In this document: positions 1-7,653 of the stretch, piece after piece
How the letters are laid out: each line of letters begins with the position of its first letter
Numbering within the stretch: position 1 is the first letter of the stretch
Assembly: GCA_037190665.1 (NCBI GenBank)
Contig: JBBCJT010000234.1
Span: 1-16,596 of the forward strand
DNA from: JBBCJT01 sp037190665
GTDB taxonomy: Bacteria; Pseudomonadota; Alphaproteobacteria; Acetobacterales; Acetobacteraceae
Reading direction: 5' to 3'
Length of the DNA stretch: 16,596 nt
The notes under the pieces: generated by a model
The model's input: only the letters and a program-made list of their open reading frames with translations
What the model was told of the DNA's origin: nothing
Databases searched by the model: none
Translations under genes and position numbers: made by a program

Positions 1-840
1 GTCCGCGTACCAGGACGATCCCGCGTAGACGCCCTGCTCATGGCCGGTCCACCACGCGAAGCGCAGCCCGTAGCGCGGGCGGGGGCCTGCGGCGAAGAGG
101 CGCGCGAGTTCCAGCAGCAGCGCCACGCCGGCGAGGTTGTCGGTCGCCCCGTCCTGCCAGGTGCAGTAATGCGCGCCGAGCAGCACGAAGGGCGCTTCCT
201 CGCCGGGGATGTCGGCCACCGGCATGCGCGCCCGGCGCCATTCGCGCCGCGCTTCCGCGACCAGCGTGACCGGCGTTCCGCTGCCGACCAACGCACGCAG
301 CGCCGCGCCGTCCTCGGCGGAGACCTGCGCGGCCGGGATCGTCGGCAGCAGCGCGAGATCGGCATCGCTGGAAGGCGAACCCCATAGCGGCGAGACCTGG
401 ACATAGTGCCGGTCCGCACCGCTGGAGACCGCGATCACGCCCACCGCGCCGGCACGCATCGCCCGCAGGCAGGCGTCGTAGCGCGGCAAGCCATCGGTCA
501 ACGCGAGACGGCCGGCGAGGTCGCCGCCATCGAGCGCCGCGAGCGGCGCGGTGATCCCCGCGGGCCCCGTGCCCGCGCCGCCGCCGACGCCGGTCGCGCG
601 GATCGTCCGCCCCGCCGCGGTGACCTCCGTCCGCTCCGGCCAGCCGATGAAGGCGTCGAGCTGGTGCACCTCGTGCGCCACGCCGGCCGCGCGCAGCGCC
701 TCGGTGATGATGCCGCAGGCGGCCTCTTCCTCCGGCGAACCGGGCAGCTTCCGGCCCAGCGCGGCGAGGCGCGCGACATCGCCGTGCAGGCGCGCGGGCT
801 GGATGCCACAGGCAGCGGGATCGCGCGGCAGCGACGTCAT
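1..840 (-). CDS. M28-family peptidase homologue with PA domain, truncated by window edge
   Basis: The first 280 codons are present; the gene runs off the left edge. The ATG at 840 opens an uninterrupted frame without a signal peptide, so the protein is probably cytoplasmic. Residues about 90-200 look like a protease-associated (PA) insert. After it comes the M28 metallopeptidase core: GAHYCTW at 222-228, GATDNLAG at 231-238 and, at the edge, WWTGHEQGVYAGS at 263-275. H224, D235 and E268 fit the co-catalytic zinc ligands. Two usual M28 catalytic-site residues are changed: the Asp of the HxD motif is Cys226, and the general-base Glu of the Glu-Glu pair is His267. The family is clear; activity is uncertain, and the missing C-terminal half holds the last metal ligand. 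The gene diverges from the GntR regulator with 92 nt between them. Whatever follows it to the left, possibly transporter permeases, is out of view. Confidence 0.85.
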   Translation of the reverse strand, partial: MTSLPRDPAACGIQPARLHGDVARLAALGRKLPGSPEEEAACGIITEALRAAGVAHEVHQLDAFIGWPERTEVTAAGRTIRATGVGGGAGTGPAGITAPLAALDGGDLAGRLALTDGLPRYDACLRAMRAGAVGVIAVSSGADRHYVQVSPLWGSPSSDADLALLPTIPAAQVSAEDGAALRALVGSGTPVTLVAEARREWRRARMPVADIPGEEAPFVLLGAHYCTWQDGATDNLAGVALLLELARLFAAGPRPRYGLRFAWWTGHEQGVYAGSSWYAD

Positions 841-932
841 GGGATGCACCCCGGATGTCCGAACATGGCGGAGACCGGGTGCGCCCTGCGGAACAGCGAG
901 AATATCTTCACCGGCACCTCCGCTGATGCACT

Positions 933-1883
933 ATGCTGACACACAAGTCATTCATGACCAAGGCACCGGATATCGACACCGTCGCGACCGCCCCTGCCCT
1001 GCACCGAAGCCTGGCGCGCGATATCCTCGCCGGGCTGCGCGCCCGCGGCGCCGCGCCGGGGGAGGAGCTGTCGCGGCTCGCGCTCGCCCGGTCGCTCGGC
1101 GTGTCGCGCACGCCGGTGATCGGGGCCATCGCGCTGCTGAACGCGATGGGCGCGGTCCGCGTCGACGGCCGCCGCGTGCGGCTGGCCGACCCGGATGTGG
1201 ATCCCGCCCCGCTCGCCGCGGAAGCGCCCACGGATGCGTCCGCCGCGCTGATGGTGCGCATCGCCTATGACTGGCGGGGCGGGCACCTGCCGTCCGAGGT
1301 CTCGGAACGGCTTCTCCAGACCCGCTACGGCGCGAGCCGCGCGGAGGTCGCGGTCACGCTGCGCCGCCTCGCGGAGGTGGGGGCGGTCGCCCGCAACCGC
1401 GGCCATCGCTGGCGCTTCCAGGCGGGCTACGGCCGGCCGGAGGACCGCGCCGCCGCCTACCGCTTCCGCATGATGATCGAGCCGGCCGGCATCCTCGAAC
1501 CGGGCTTCGCGCTGCCGGAAGGCTGGATCGCGCGCACCCGGGCGGCGCACGAACGCTTCCTCGACCGGACCTGGCGCGAGTTCGATTCGGTCGCCTTCTT
1601 CGAGACCAACGCCGCCTTCCACCTGGAACTCGCGCAGGCTTCCGGCAACCGCTACCTCGCCCAGGCCATCGACCAGCAGAACCAGCTCCGCCGCTTCTAC
1701 AATTACGGCTGGCAGCGCGGGCTGGATCGCGTGCGCGTCTCCGTCGCCGACCATCTCGGCATCCTCGGCGCGCTCGAAGCCGGCAACCGGACCGAGGCCG
1801 CCGAACGCATGTACCGGCACCTGGCCGGCACCGCCGCGCTGCCGTGGCGGCCGGAATCCGTCCGCCCGGGCATTGAACTTTGA
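933..1883 (+). CDS. GntR-family transcriptional regulator, FCD type, with apparent second winged helix
   Basis: A 316-aa DNA-binding regulator. Residues 23-86 form a GntR winged helix-turn-helix, including LARSLGVSRTPV at 51-62. Residues 105-162 look like a second winged helix (SERLLQTRYGASRAEVAVTL, then a GAVARNRGHRWRF wing). Residues 172-300 form an all-helical FCD effector domain with FHLELAQASGN at 229-239. H230, H274 and H297 match the FCD metal/ligand histidines, and the usual Asp four residues before the first His is Asn226. FCD regulators commonly sense organic acids or amino-acid-like metabolites. The gene lies between the divergent M28 gene and the five-gene operon 111 nt downstream, so it probably controls one or both. 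The start is uncertain: ATG 933 or ATG 954 (MTKAPD), neither with a clear ribosome binding site. Confidence 0.88.
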   Translation: MLTHKSFMTKAPDIDTVATAPALHRSLARDILAGLRARGAAPGEELSRLALARSLGVSRTPVIGAIALLNAMGAVRVDGRRVRLADPDVDPAPLAAEAPTDASAALMVRIAYDWRGGHLPSEVSERLLQTRYGASRAEVAVTLRRLAEVGAVARNRGHRWRFQAGYGRPEDRAAAYRFRMMIEPAGILEPGFALPEGWIARTRAAHERFLDRTWREFDSVAFFETNAAFHLELAQASGNRYLAQAIDQQNQLRRFYNYGWQRGLDRVRVSVADHLGILGALEAGNRTEAAERMYRHLAGTAALPWRPESVRPGIEL

Positions 1884-1981
1884 TCCGCGAGAGTGCAATC
1901 GTAGCCCCGCGGCGATAGAGGGGGCGTGGCCGCGGCGTCGGCCCCGGCCCGCGCCATTCTCCGGCCCCCGCATGCCGATGC

Positions 1982-1987
1982 AGGAGG
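1982..1987 (+). promoter_or_regulatory. Ribosome binding site fixing the start of the first SBP gene
   Basis: AGGAGG lies 7 nt before the ATG at 1995. This selects that start over an in-frame GTG at 1926, which would put 23 proline/alanine-rich residues ahead of the twin-arginine signal. Confidence 0.85.
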
Positions 1988-1994
1988 CCCCCTT

Positions 1995-3614
1995 ATGTCC
2001 AACCGCCCCATCACCCGCCGCTGGCTGACCCGCGCCGCCCTCGGCTCGGCCGCCGCCGCGCTCGCGCCCGCGACGGGATGGCTGGACGCGGCGCTCGCCC
2101 AAGGCGCCGGGCGGGGCGGGCTGCTGCGCGTCGGCATGGCCGCGCCGAACACCACGCTCGACCCGCACTTCCAGAGCAACGCGCCGAACAACGCCGTCGC
2201 CAGCCACATCTTCGACGCGCTGGTCACCAACGACGCGCAATCGGACTCCACGCCGGGCCTCGCCGCATCGTGGCGGCGGATCGACGACACGCACTGGGAA
2301 TTCACGCTGCGCCCCGACGCGGCGTTCACCGATGGGACGCCGCTGACCGCCGAGGACGCGATCGTGTCCCTGCGCCGCGCCAACGACCTGCCGAGCGTGG
2401 CGAGCTTCCGTACCTACACGCGCAGCATCAAGGCGATGTCCGCCCCCGCGCCGCGCACGCTGCTGATCGAGACCGACGGACCTGATCCGCTGCTGCTCAA
2501 CTCGCTCAGCCGCATCCGCATCATCAGCGCGCGCTTCAAGGACGCGCCCACGCCCGAGTTCAACAACGGCAACGCCGCCATCGGTACCGGCGCCTTCGTG
2601 CTGAAGCAGCACATGCCCGGCAACCGCATCGTGCTCACGCGCAACGAGAACTGGTGGGGCCCGAAGCTGCCATGGTCGGAGGTGCAGTTGCTGATCGCCA
2701 CCGATGACGGCGCGCGGCTCGCCGGACTGCTTGCGGGCGAGTTCGACATCATCGAATCCCTGCCCTCCCAGGGCGCGGAGCGGGTGCGTGCCGACCAGCG
2801 TTTCCACATCATCAGCGGCATCTCCGGCCGCGTCGTCTATCTCGGCTTCGATCACCACCGCGATGCCTCGCCCTTCGTCGCGGGGCCGGACGGCAAGCCG
2901 CTCGACCGCAATCCGCTGAAGGACCGGCGCGTGCGGCAGGCGCTCGCGCTCGCGATCAACCAGCAGGCGCTGCACGAGCGGGTGATGGAGGGCAGTTCCG
3001 CCACCGCCACCCAGTTCCTGCCGAACGGGCGCTTCGGCACGTCCGACGCGCTGAAGCCCACGCCCTACGATCCGGCCCGCGCCCGCGCGCTGCTGAAGGA
3101 AGCGGGCTATCCGGACGGGTTCCGGCTGACCGTGCACGGCCCCAACGACCGCTTCATCAACGACGCCAAGCTGGTGCAGGCGGTCGCGCAGATGCTGACC
3201 CGCGCGGGCATCCAGGCGCAGGCCGAGGTCATGCCCTGGTCGGTCTACTCCAAGCGCAATCCGCAGGGGGATTTCAGCTTCTACCTCTCCTCCTGGGGCG
3301 TGAACACGGGCGAGACCTCGAACCCGCTGAAGGCGATCCTCGCCACCTACGACCGCGCGGCGGGGATGGGGGCGAGCAATGCCGGCCGCTACTCCAACCC
3401 GGAGCTGGACCGGCTGCTGGCCGAGGCGCTGCAGACCATGGACGACGAGAAGCGCGGCGCGCTGCTCGGGCAGGCCAGCCGCATCGCCTTCGAGGATGTG
3501 GCGATCATCCCGCTGCACCACGAGGTCGCGACCTGGGCCGCGCGCAAGGCCATCACCTACGAGACGCGCGCCGACCAGTACACGCTCGCGATGGGCGTCG
3601 GGCAGAAGGGCTGA
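1995..3614 (+). CDS. ABC transporter substrate-binding protein, SBP_bac_5 (DppA/OppA type), Tat-exported
   Basis: A 539-aa extracytoplasmic binding protein. The N-terminus TRRWLTRAALG (residues 7-17) is a twin-arginine signal, followed by a hydrophobic stretch and likely cleavage near residues 35-37. Family-5 hallmarks are in order: LDPHF at 55-59, PGLAASW at 87-93, FTDGTPLTAEDA at 111-122, AAIGTGAF at 194-201, NENWWGP near 217-223 and RVRQALALAIN at 312-322. Such proteins capture peptides, amino-acid derivatives or glycoside-like solutes and hand them to a dipeptide/oligopeptide-type permease. It is the first gene of the operon, with a strong AGGAGG site, and ends 7 nt before the hydrolase gene. 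No permease or ATPase gene is visible. Tat export is unusual next to the Sec-type signals of its two paralogues here. The family is clear; the ligand cannot be read from sequence. Confidence 0.93.
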   Translation: MSNRPITRRWLTRAALGSAAAALAPATGWLDAALAQGAGRGGLLRVGMAAPNTTLDPHFQSNAPNNAVASHIFDALVTNDAQSDSTPGLAASWRRIDDTHWEFTLRPDAAFTDGTPLTAEDAIVSLRRANDLPSVASFRTYTRSIKAMSAPAPRTLLIETDGPDPLLLNSLSRIRIISARFKDAPTPEFNNGNAAIGTGAFVLKQHMPGNRIVLTRNENWWGPKLPWSEVQLLIATDDGARLAGLLAGEFDIIESLPSQGAERVRADQRFHIISGISGRVVYLGFDHHRDASPFVAGPDGKPLDRNPLKDRRVRQALALAINQQALHERVMEGSSATATQFLPNGRFGTSDALKPTPYDPARARALLKEAGYPDGFRLTVHGPNDRFINDAKLVQAVAQMLTRAGIQAQAEVMPWSVYSKRNPQGDFSFYLSSWGVNTGETSNPLKAILATYDRAAGMGASNAGRYSNPELDRLLAEALQTMDDEKRGALLGQASRIAFEDVAIIPLHHEVATWAARKAITYETRADQYTLAMGVGQKG

Positions 3615-3621
3615 ACCGGAC

Positions 3622-4479
3622 ATGACCGACGCACCGCCGAACGCCGAAGCCACCGCGCGCGCCCGCGCGCTCTACGATCTCGGTCCCACCGCGATGTTCG
3701 CCGCCAAGGCGGACCCGCGCTTCCACTACGCGATGTACGTGCCGCCGGTCGTCGGCACCGGCGCGAAGGTGGATCTGATCGTCGCCGTGCACGGCACCGG
3801 CCGGACCTCGTTCCTCGACTACCGCGACGACCTCGCCGAGTTCGGCCGCTGGAACAACGCCGCCATCCTGTGCCCGATCTTCCCGGTGGGCGTGCGCGGC
3901 GACGGCGCGCGCAGCGGCTACAAGTACATCCAGGAGGGCGACATCCGCTACGACAGGGTGCTGCTGGATATCGTCGCCGAGGTGGCGGAGAAGTACGGGC
4001 AGGACTGGTCGCGGTTCGCGATGCTCGGCTATTCGGGCGGCGGGCATTTCACCCACCGCTTCGCCATCCTGCACCCGCGGCGCCTGTGGGCGGCCTCGAT
4101 CGGCGCGCCGGGATCGGTGACGCTGCTCGACCCCGACCGCGACTGGTGGGTGGGCATCCGCGACATCAACGCGAGATTCGGCATCGCCTTCGACAAGGCG
4201 GCGCTGGCGAAGGTGCCGGTGCAGTGCATCGTCGGCGAAGCGGACCTCGAGACGTGGGAGATCACGCACCAGCCGGGCAGCACCTACTGGATGGACGGCG
4301 CGAACGATGCCGGCCGCACCCGGCCCGAACGCTCCCGCGCGCTGGCGGACTCCTTCGAGAAGGCGGGCGTGAAGGTCCGCTTCGACGTCGTCCCCGGCGT
4401 GTCGCATGACCGTGCGCGGGTGATGAATCGCGTGAAGGACTTCCTGGCCGACGTGCTCGCGCAGCGGCGGAAGGGCTGA
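3622..4479 (+). CDS. Alpha/beta-hydrolase fold protein
   Basis: A 285-aa cytoplasmic hydrolase with no signal peptide. The oxyanion region follows a beta strand (LIVAVHGTGRTS, 52-63). The nucleophile elbow is GYSGGG (136-141) with Ser138 as nucleophile. A late strand, VQCIVGEAD, supplies Asp208 as likely acid, and GVSHDR gives His262. The order and spacing Ser-Asp-His are normal for esterases and amidases of this fold. A cap-like segment lies between about residues 165 and 195. The ATG at 3622 is 7 nt after the preceding stop, with AAGGG upstream, and the stop is 4 nt before the next start, so the gene is embedded in the operon. It probably cleaves an ester or amide bond in the compound taken up. 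The exact substrate class is not recognisable. Confidence 0.88.
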   Translation: MTDAPPNAEATARARALYDLGPTAMFAAKADPRFHYAMYVPPVVGTGAKVDLIVAVHGTGRTSFLDYRDDLAEFGRWNNAAILCPIFPVGVRGDGARSGYKYIQEGDIRYDRVLLDIVAEVAEKYGQDWSRFAMLGYSGGGHFTHRFAILHPRRLWAASIGAPGSVTLLDPDRDWWVGIRDINARFGIAFDKAALAKVPVQCIVGEADLETWEITHQPGSTYWMDGANDAGRTRPERSRALADSFEKAGVKVRFDVVPGVSHDRARVMNRVKDFLADVLAQRRKG

Positions 4480-4483
4480 GACG

Positions 4484-6088
4484 ATGCCCGGCATGATCGT
4501 CGCCCCGCAGCCCGAAGCGGCCGAGGCCGGGGCGCTAGTCCTGCGGCGCGGCGGCAACGCGGTGGATGCCGCCATCGCCGCCGCCTTCGTGCAGGGCGTG
4601 GCCGATCCGCTGATGGCCGGCATCGGCGGCTTCGGCTCCATGCAGGTCTACCTGCCGAAGCGCGGCGTGCACGAGGTGCTGGAGTTCTACGCCCGCGCGC
4701 CCCTCGCCGCCCGGCCGGACATGTGGCTGGACAAGCTGCGCGGCCAGTCGCGCGACGGCTTCGCCTTCCTGCTCGAAGGCGGGATCAGCGAGCAGGGCTA
4801 CCTCGCCGTCTGCACGCCGGGCAGCGTGAAGGGCTATGCCGAGGCGTTGTCGCGCTACGGCACCTTCGACTGGGCGGATGCGATGGCGCCCGCGATCGCG
4901 CTCGCCCATCGCGGGGTGATGGTGCGGCCGCACATGCACTGGTTCTGGTCGCAGGACCAGAAGGGCAGCGGCCAGGTCAACACCATCGACAAGCTGCGCC
5001 TGACGCGCACCGGGCGGGAGCTGTATTTCCGCGCCGACGGCAGCGTGAAGCGGCCCGGCGACATGCTGGTGAATCCGGACATGGCCCGCACGCTGGAGCG
5101 GCTGGCCAAGGGCGGGCCGGAGCTGTTCTACACCGGCGCGCTCGCGGACGAGATGGCCGCCGACTTCGCCGCCAATGGCGGGCTGATCGCGAAGGACGAT
5201 TTCGCCGCCTACAAGCTCTCGGTCGTGCAGCCGATCTGGGGCTCCTACCGGGGGCACCGCATCTCCACCAGCCCGCCGCCCGCTTCCGGCATGTCCATGC
5301 TGCAGGTGCTGCACATGCTGGAGCATTTCGACCTCGCAGCCCTCGGCCACAGCAGCACGGAGCATGTGCGCCTGCTCGCCGAGGCGATGAAGCGCATGAC
5401 CATCGACAAGGACCGGCACATGGGCGACCCGGCCTATGTCGACGTCCCCGTCGAGCGCCTGATCTCGCCTGCCTATGCGGCGGAGCTCGCGGCCTCGATC
5501 CGATGCGGCGAGCGGGCGCAGGTGAAGCGGCTCGACCGCTCCGACCGCGACACCACGCACATCTCCGTGGTCGACGGCGAGGGCAACGCGGTCGCGATCA
5601 CCCACACGCTGGGCAGCCCGTCCGGCGCGATCACCGAAGGACTCGGCTTCATCTACAACGGCACGATGAGCCGCTTCGATCCGCGCCCCGGCCACGCCGC
5701 CTCCATCGCGCCGGGCCAGCGGCGGGCGAGCTCCGCCGCGCCGACCATCGTGTTCAGGGACGACAAGCCCTTCATCGTGCTCGGCGCGCCGGGCGGCAGC
5801 TACATCGCGCCCGCGGTCGCGCAGGGCATCATGAACGTGATCGATTTCGGCATGACGATGCTTGAGGCGGTGGCCGCGCCGCGCGTGATGGCCGTGTCCG
5901 ACGCCATCGACGTGTCCAACCGGATCACGCACGAGGTGACGGATGCGCTCACCGCCGACGGCTACGACGTGAAGCGGTCCTGGATGACCTATGCCTTCGC
6001 CGGGCTGCACGGGATCCGCATCGTGGACGGGCGCCTCGATGGCGGTGCGGACCCGCAGCGCGACGGGATGGCCCTGCTGGTGACATGA
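4484..6088 (+). CDS. Gamma-glutamyltransferase-fold Ntn hydrolase (GGT-like amidohydrolase), cytoplasmic
   Basis: A 534-aa member of the GGT family. It begins directly at the fold core (RRGGNAVDAAIAAAF, 21-35) with no signal peptide, unlike periplasmic bacterial GGTs. The autoprocessing site is DTTHISVVD (356-364); Thr357 would become the N-terminal nucleophile of the small subunit. Ser416/Ser417 and the oxyanion glycines Gly437/Gly438 (APGGS) are conserved. Against E. coli GGT (recalled and aligned by eye), the residues holding the gamma-glutamyl alpha-carboxylate and alpha-amino groups are gone: Arg114 is Tyr69, Asn411 is Gly377, Gln430 is Thr394 and Asp433 is Arg397. The lid loop is also short. 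This favours an amidohydrolase of other specificity, as seen in oxamate amidohydrolase or cephalosporin-acylase relatives, over glutathione turnover. AAGGG lies 8 nt upstream of the start. The gene sits between two other hydrolase genes in one operon. Confidence 0.92.
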   Translation: MPGMIVAPQPEAAEAGALVLRRGGNAVDAAIAAAFVQGVADPLMAGIGGFGSMQVYLPKRGVHEVLEFYARAPLAARPDMWLDKLRGQSRDGFAFLLEGGISEQGYLAVCTPGSVKGYAEALSRYGTFDWADAMAPAIALAHRGVMVRPHMHWFWSQDQKGSGQVNTIDKLRLTRTGRELYFRADGSVKRPGDMLVNPDMARTLERLAKGGPELFYTGALADEMAADFAANGGLIAKDDFAAYKLSVVQPIWGSYRGHRISTSPPPASGMSMLQVLHMLEHFDLAALGHSSTEHVRLLAEAMKRMTIDKDRHMGDPAYVDVPVERLISPAYAAELAASIRCGERAQVKRLDRSDRDTTHISVVDGEGNAVAITHTLGSPSGAITEGLGFIYNGTMSRFDPRPGHAASIAPGQRRASSAAPTIVFRDDKPFIVLGAPGGSYIAPAVAQGIMNVIDFGMTMLEAVAAPRVMAVSDAIDVSNRITHEVTDALTADGYDVKRSWMTYAFAGLHGIRIVDGRLDGGADPQRDGMALLVT

Positions 6089-6107
6089 CAATGGAGACAC
6101 CGCGCAC

Positions 6108-7619
6108 GTGAGCACGCCGCTTCCCCGCGCCTCCCTCGCCTCGCGCAACGTCGATCCGCGCGGCATCTCGGCCTTTCTCGATGCCGTGGCGGCGGACGGG
6201 ATCGAGCTGCACAGCTTCATGCTGTTCCGTGGCGGCGCGGTGGCGGTGGAGGCGTTCTGGAAGCCGTATGCGCCCGACATCCCGCACATGCTGCATTCGG
6301 CCACCAAGAGCTGGACGGCGACCGCCATCGGCCTGCTCATCGACGAAGGACGGCTGAAGCTCACCGACCGCGTCGTCTCCTTCTTCCCGGAGCACCTGCC
6401 CGAAACCGTCAGCGACAACCTCGCCGCGATGACGGTGCGCGACCTGCTGACCATGCAGTCCGGCCACAGCACCGGACTCTCGGGCGGCGAATGGCGCGGC
6501 ATGCGGGAAAGCTGGATCCGCGCCTTCTTCCGCGAGCCGGTGGAGGACGTTCCCGGCCGCCACTTCATGTACAGCAGCGGCTCCTCCTACATCCTCTCCG
6601 CCATCGTCAGCCGGATCACCGGCCACAGGATGAGCGAGCTTCTCGAAGAGAGGATCTGCCGGCCGCTGGGCATGGGGCCGATCCAGTGGGACGTGTCGCC
6701 CGAAGGGGTCAGCACCGGCGGCAACGGCCTGTCCTGCACCACCGAGGATTTCCTGAAGTTCGGCGTGCTGCATCTCCGGGACGGCGAATGGAACGGGCAG
6801 CGCATCCTGTCCGAGAGCTTGGTGCGGGAGGCGACGCGCGGGCAGGTGGCCGAGGTCTGGATGGGCAGCTTCGACGGCCGCCGCTACGGCGCACGCGACC
6901 CCGCCGGCCCGCGCGCGGAGGAACGGCGGGAAGGCTACGGCTATCACTGGTGGATGGCGCCCAACGGCGGCTACTTCGCCTCCGGCCTGTTCGGCCAGCA
7001 ATGCCTCGTCCTGCCGGGGCAGGATGCCGTCATCGCCTTCACCGCGGCGCTGGCCCCGCGCGACCGGCGGCTGACGGACCATCTCTGGCGGCACGTGTTC
7101 CCGGCACTGGGCGCCGCACCTGTCGCGACCTCGGAGGAGGAGGCGCTGCAGGCCCGCATCGCGCAGCTTCGCCTGCCCGATCCGGCAGGGTCCGCGCGCG
7201 GGACTCTCGCCGCGCGGATCGGCGGCCGCAGCTTCGCCATCGCCCCCAACGCGGACGGGATCGAGAGCGTGAGCTTCGAGTTCGCATCCGATGCCGGCCG
7301 CTTCACGCTCCGCGACGACCGCGGCACCCACACCGTCTCCTTCGGCCTGGGCCACGGCGTGGACGGCGAGACGACGATGACGGGGCACATGCTTCATCAC
7401 GCCTACCAGCCCGAGCGCATGCGCGTCGTGGCGCGGGGCGTGTGGACCGATGCGCACACCTTCCTGATGACGTGGCGCTTCGTGGAGACGGCGTTCTGCG
7501 ACACGGTGACCTGCCGCTTCGACGGCGACCGCGTCGTGCTGGACCGCAGCGTGAACACCAATTCGAGCGGGCTCAGCCGGCCGGCGGTCGAAGGGAGGCT
7601 CGTGGCGCAACACGCATGA
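6108..7619 (+). CDS. Serine hydrolase, beta-lactamase class C / esterase / 6-aminohexanoate-dimer-hydrolase-like fold
   Basis: A 503-aa protein of the penicillin-binding-protein-like fold without a signal peptide. The SxxK motif is Ser64-Ala-Thr-Lys67, in HSATKSWT. The second motif is Tyr155-Ser-Ser157 (MYSSGSSYILSAI) in place of the classical Tyr-x-Asn. The YHWWMAPNGGYF and GLFGQQ region (279-298) stands where the KTG or HxG strand lies. Residues after about 340 form a beta-rich C-terminal domain, as in several esterase-like members. Relatives include class C beta-lactamases, D-aminopeptidases, EstB-like esterases and NylB; a hydrolase of small amides or esters is the safest reading. The start is GTG 6108 with GGAG 11 nt upstream. 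An ATG at 6091 hits a stop after six codons. It follows the GGT-like gene by 19 nt. Confidence 0.9.
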   Translation: MSTPLPRASLASRNVDPRGISAFLDAVAADGIELHSFMLFRGGAVAVEAFWKPYAPDIPHMLHSATKSWTATAIGLLIDEGRLKLTDRVVSFFPEHLPETVSDNLAAMTVRDLLTMQSGHSTGLSGGEWRGMRESWIRAFFREPVEDVPGRHFMYSSGSSYILSAIVSRITGHRMSELLEERICRPLGMGPIQWDVSPEGVSTGGNGLSCTTEDFLKFGVLHLRDGEWNGQRILSESLVREATRGQVAEVWMGSFDGRRYGARDPAGPRAEERREGYGYHWWMAPNGGYFASGLFGQQCLVLPGQDAVIAFTAALAPRDRRLTDHLWRHVFPALGAAPVATSEEEALQARIAQLRLPDPAGSARGTLAARIGGRSFAIAPNADGIESVSFEFASDAGRFTLRDDRGTHTVSFGLGHGVDGETTMTGHMLHHAYQPERMRVVARGVWTDAHTFLMTWRFVETAFCDTVTCRFDGDRVVLDRSVNTNSSGLSRPAVEGRLVAQHA

Positions 7620-7653
7620 GCTGACAACCATCCGCAACAGGGACGCTGGGATC

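Noticed and set aside
841..886. Imperfect inverted repeat GGGATGCACCC / GGGTGCGCCC in the M28 leader as a GntR operator
   Set aside because: Arms differ in length and sequence and the spacing is wide; in such GC-rich DNA this is not distinguishable from chance.
1872..1900. TTGAAC followed 17 nt later by CAATCG as an operon promoter
   Set aside because: The -35 is inside the end of the GntR gene and the -10 matches the consensus at only one position.
1926..1994. Upstream GTG start for the first SBP
   Set aside because: It would bury the Tat signal behind 23 Pro/Ala-rich residues and would include the strong AGGAGG site inside the gene.
948..3653. Very long minus-strand open frame (901 codons) over the GntR and first SBP genes
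   Set aside because: Antisense shadow of high-GC coding sequence; composition is Arg/Gly/Ala/Val-rich with no domain, while the plus strand carries two clear families.
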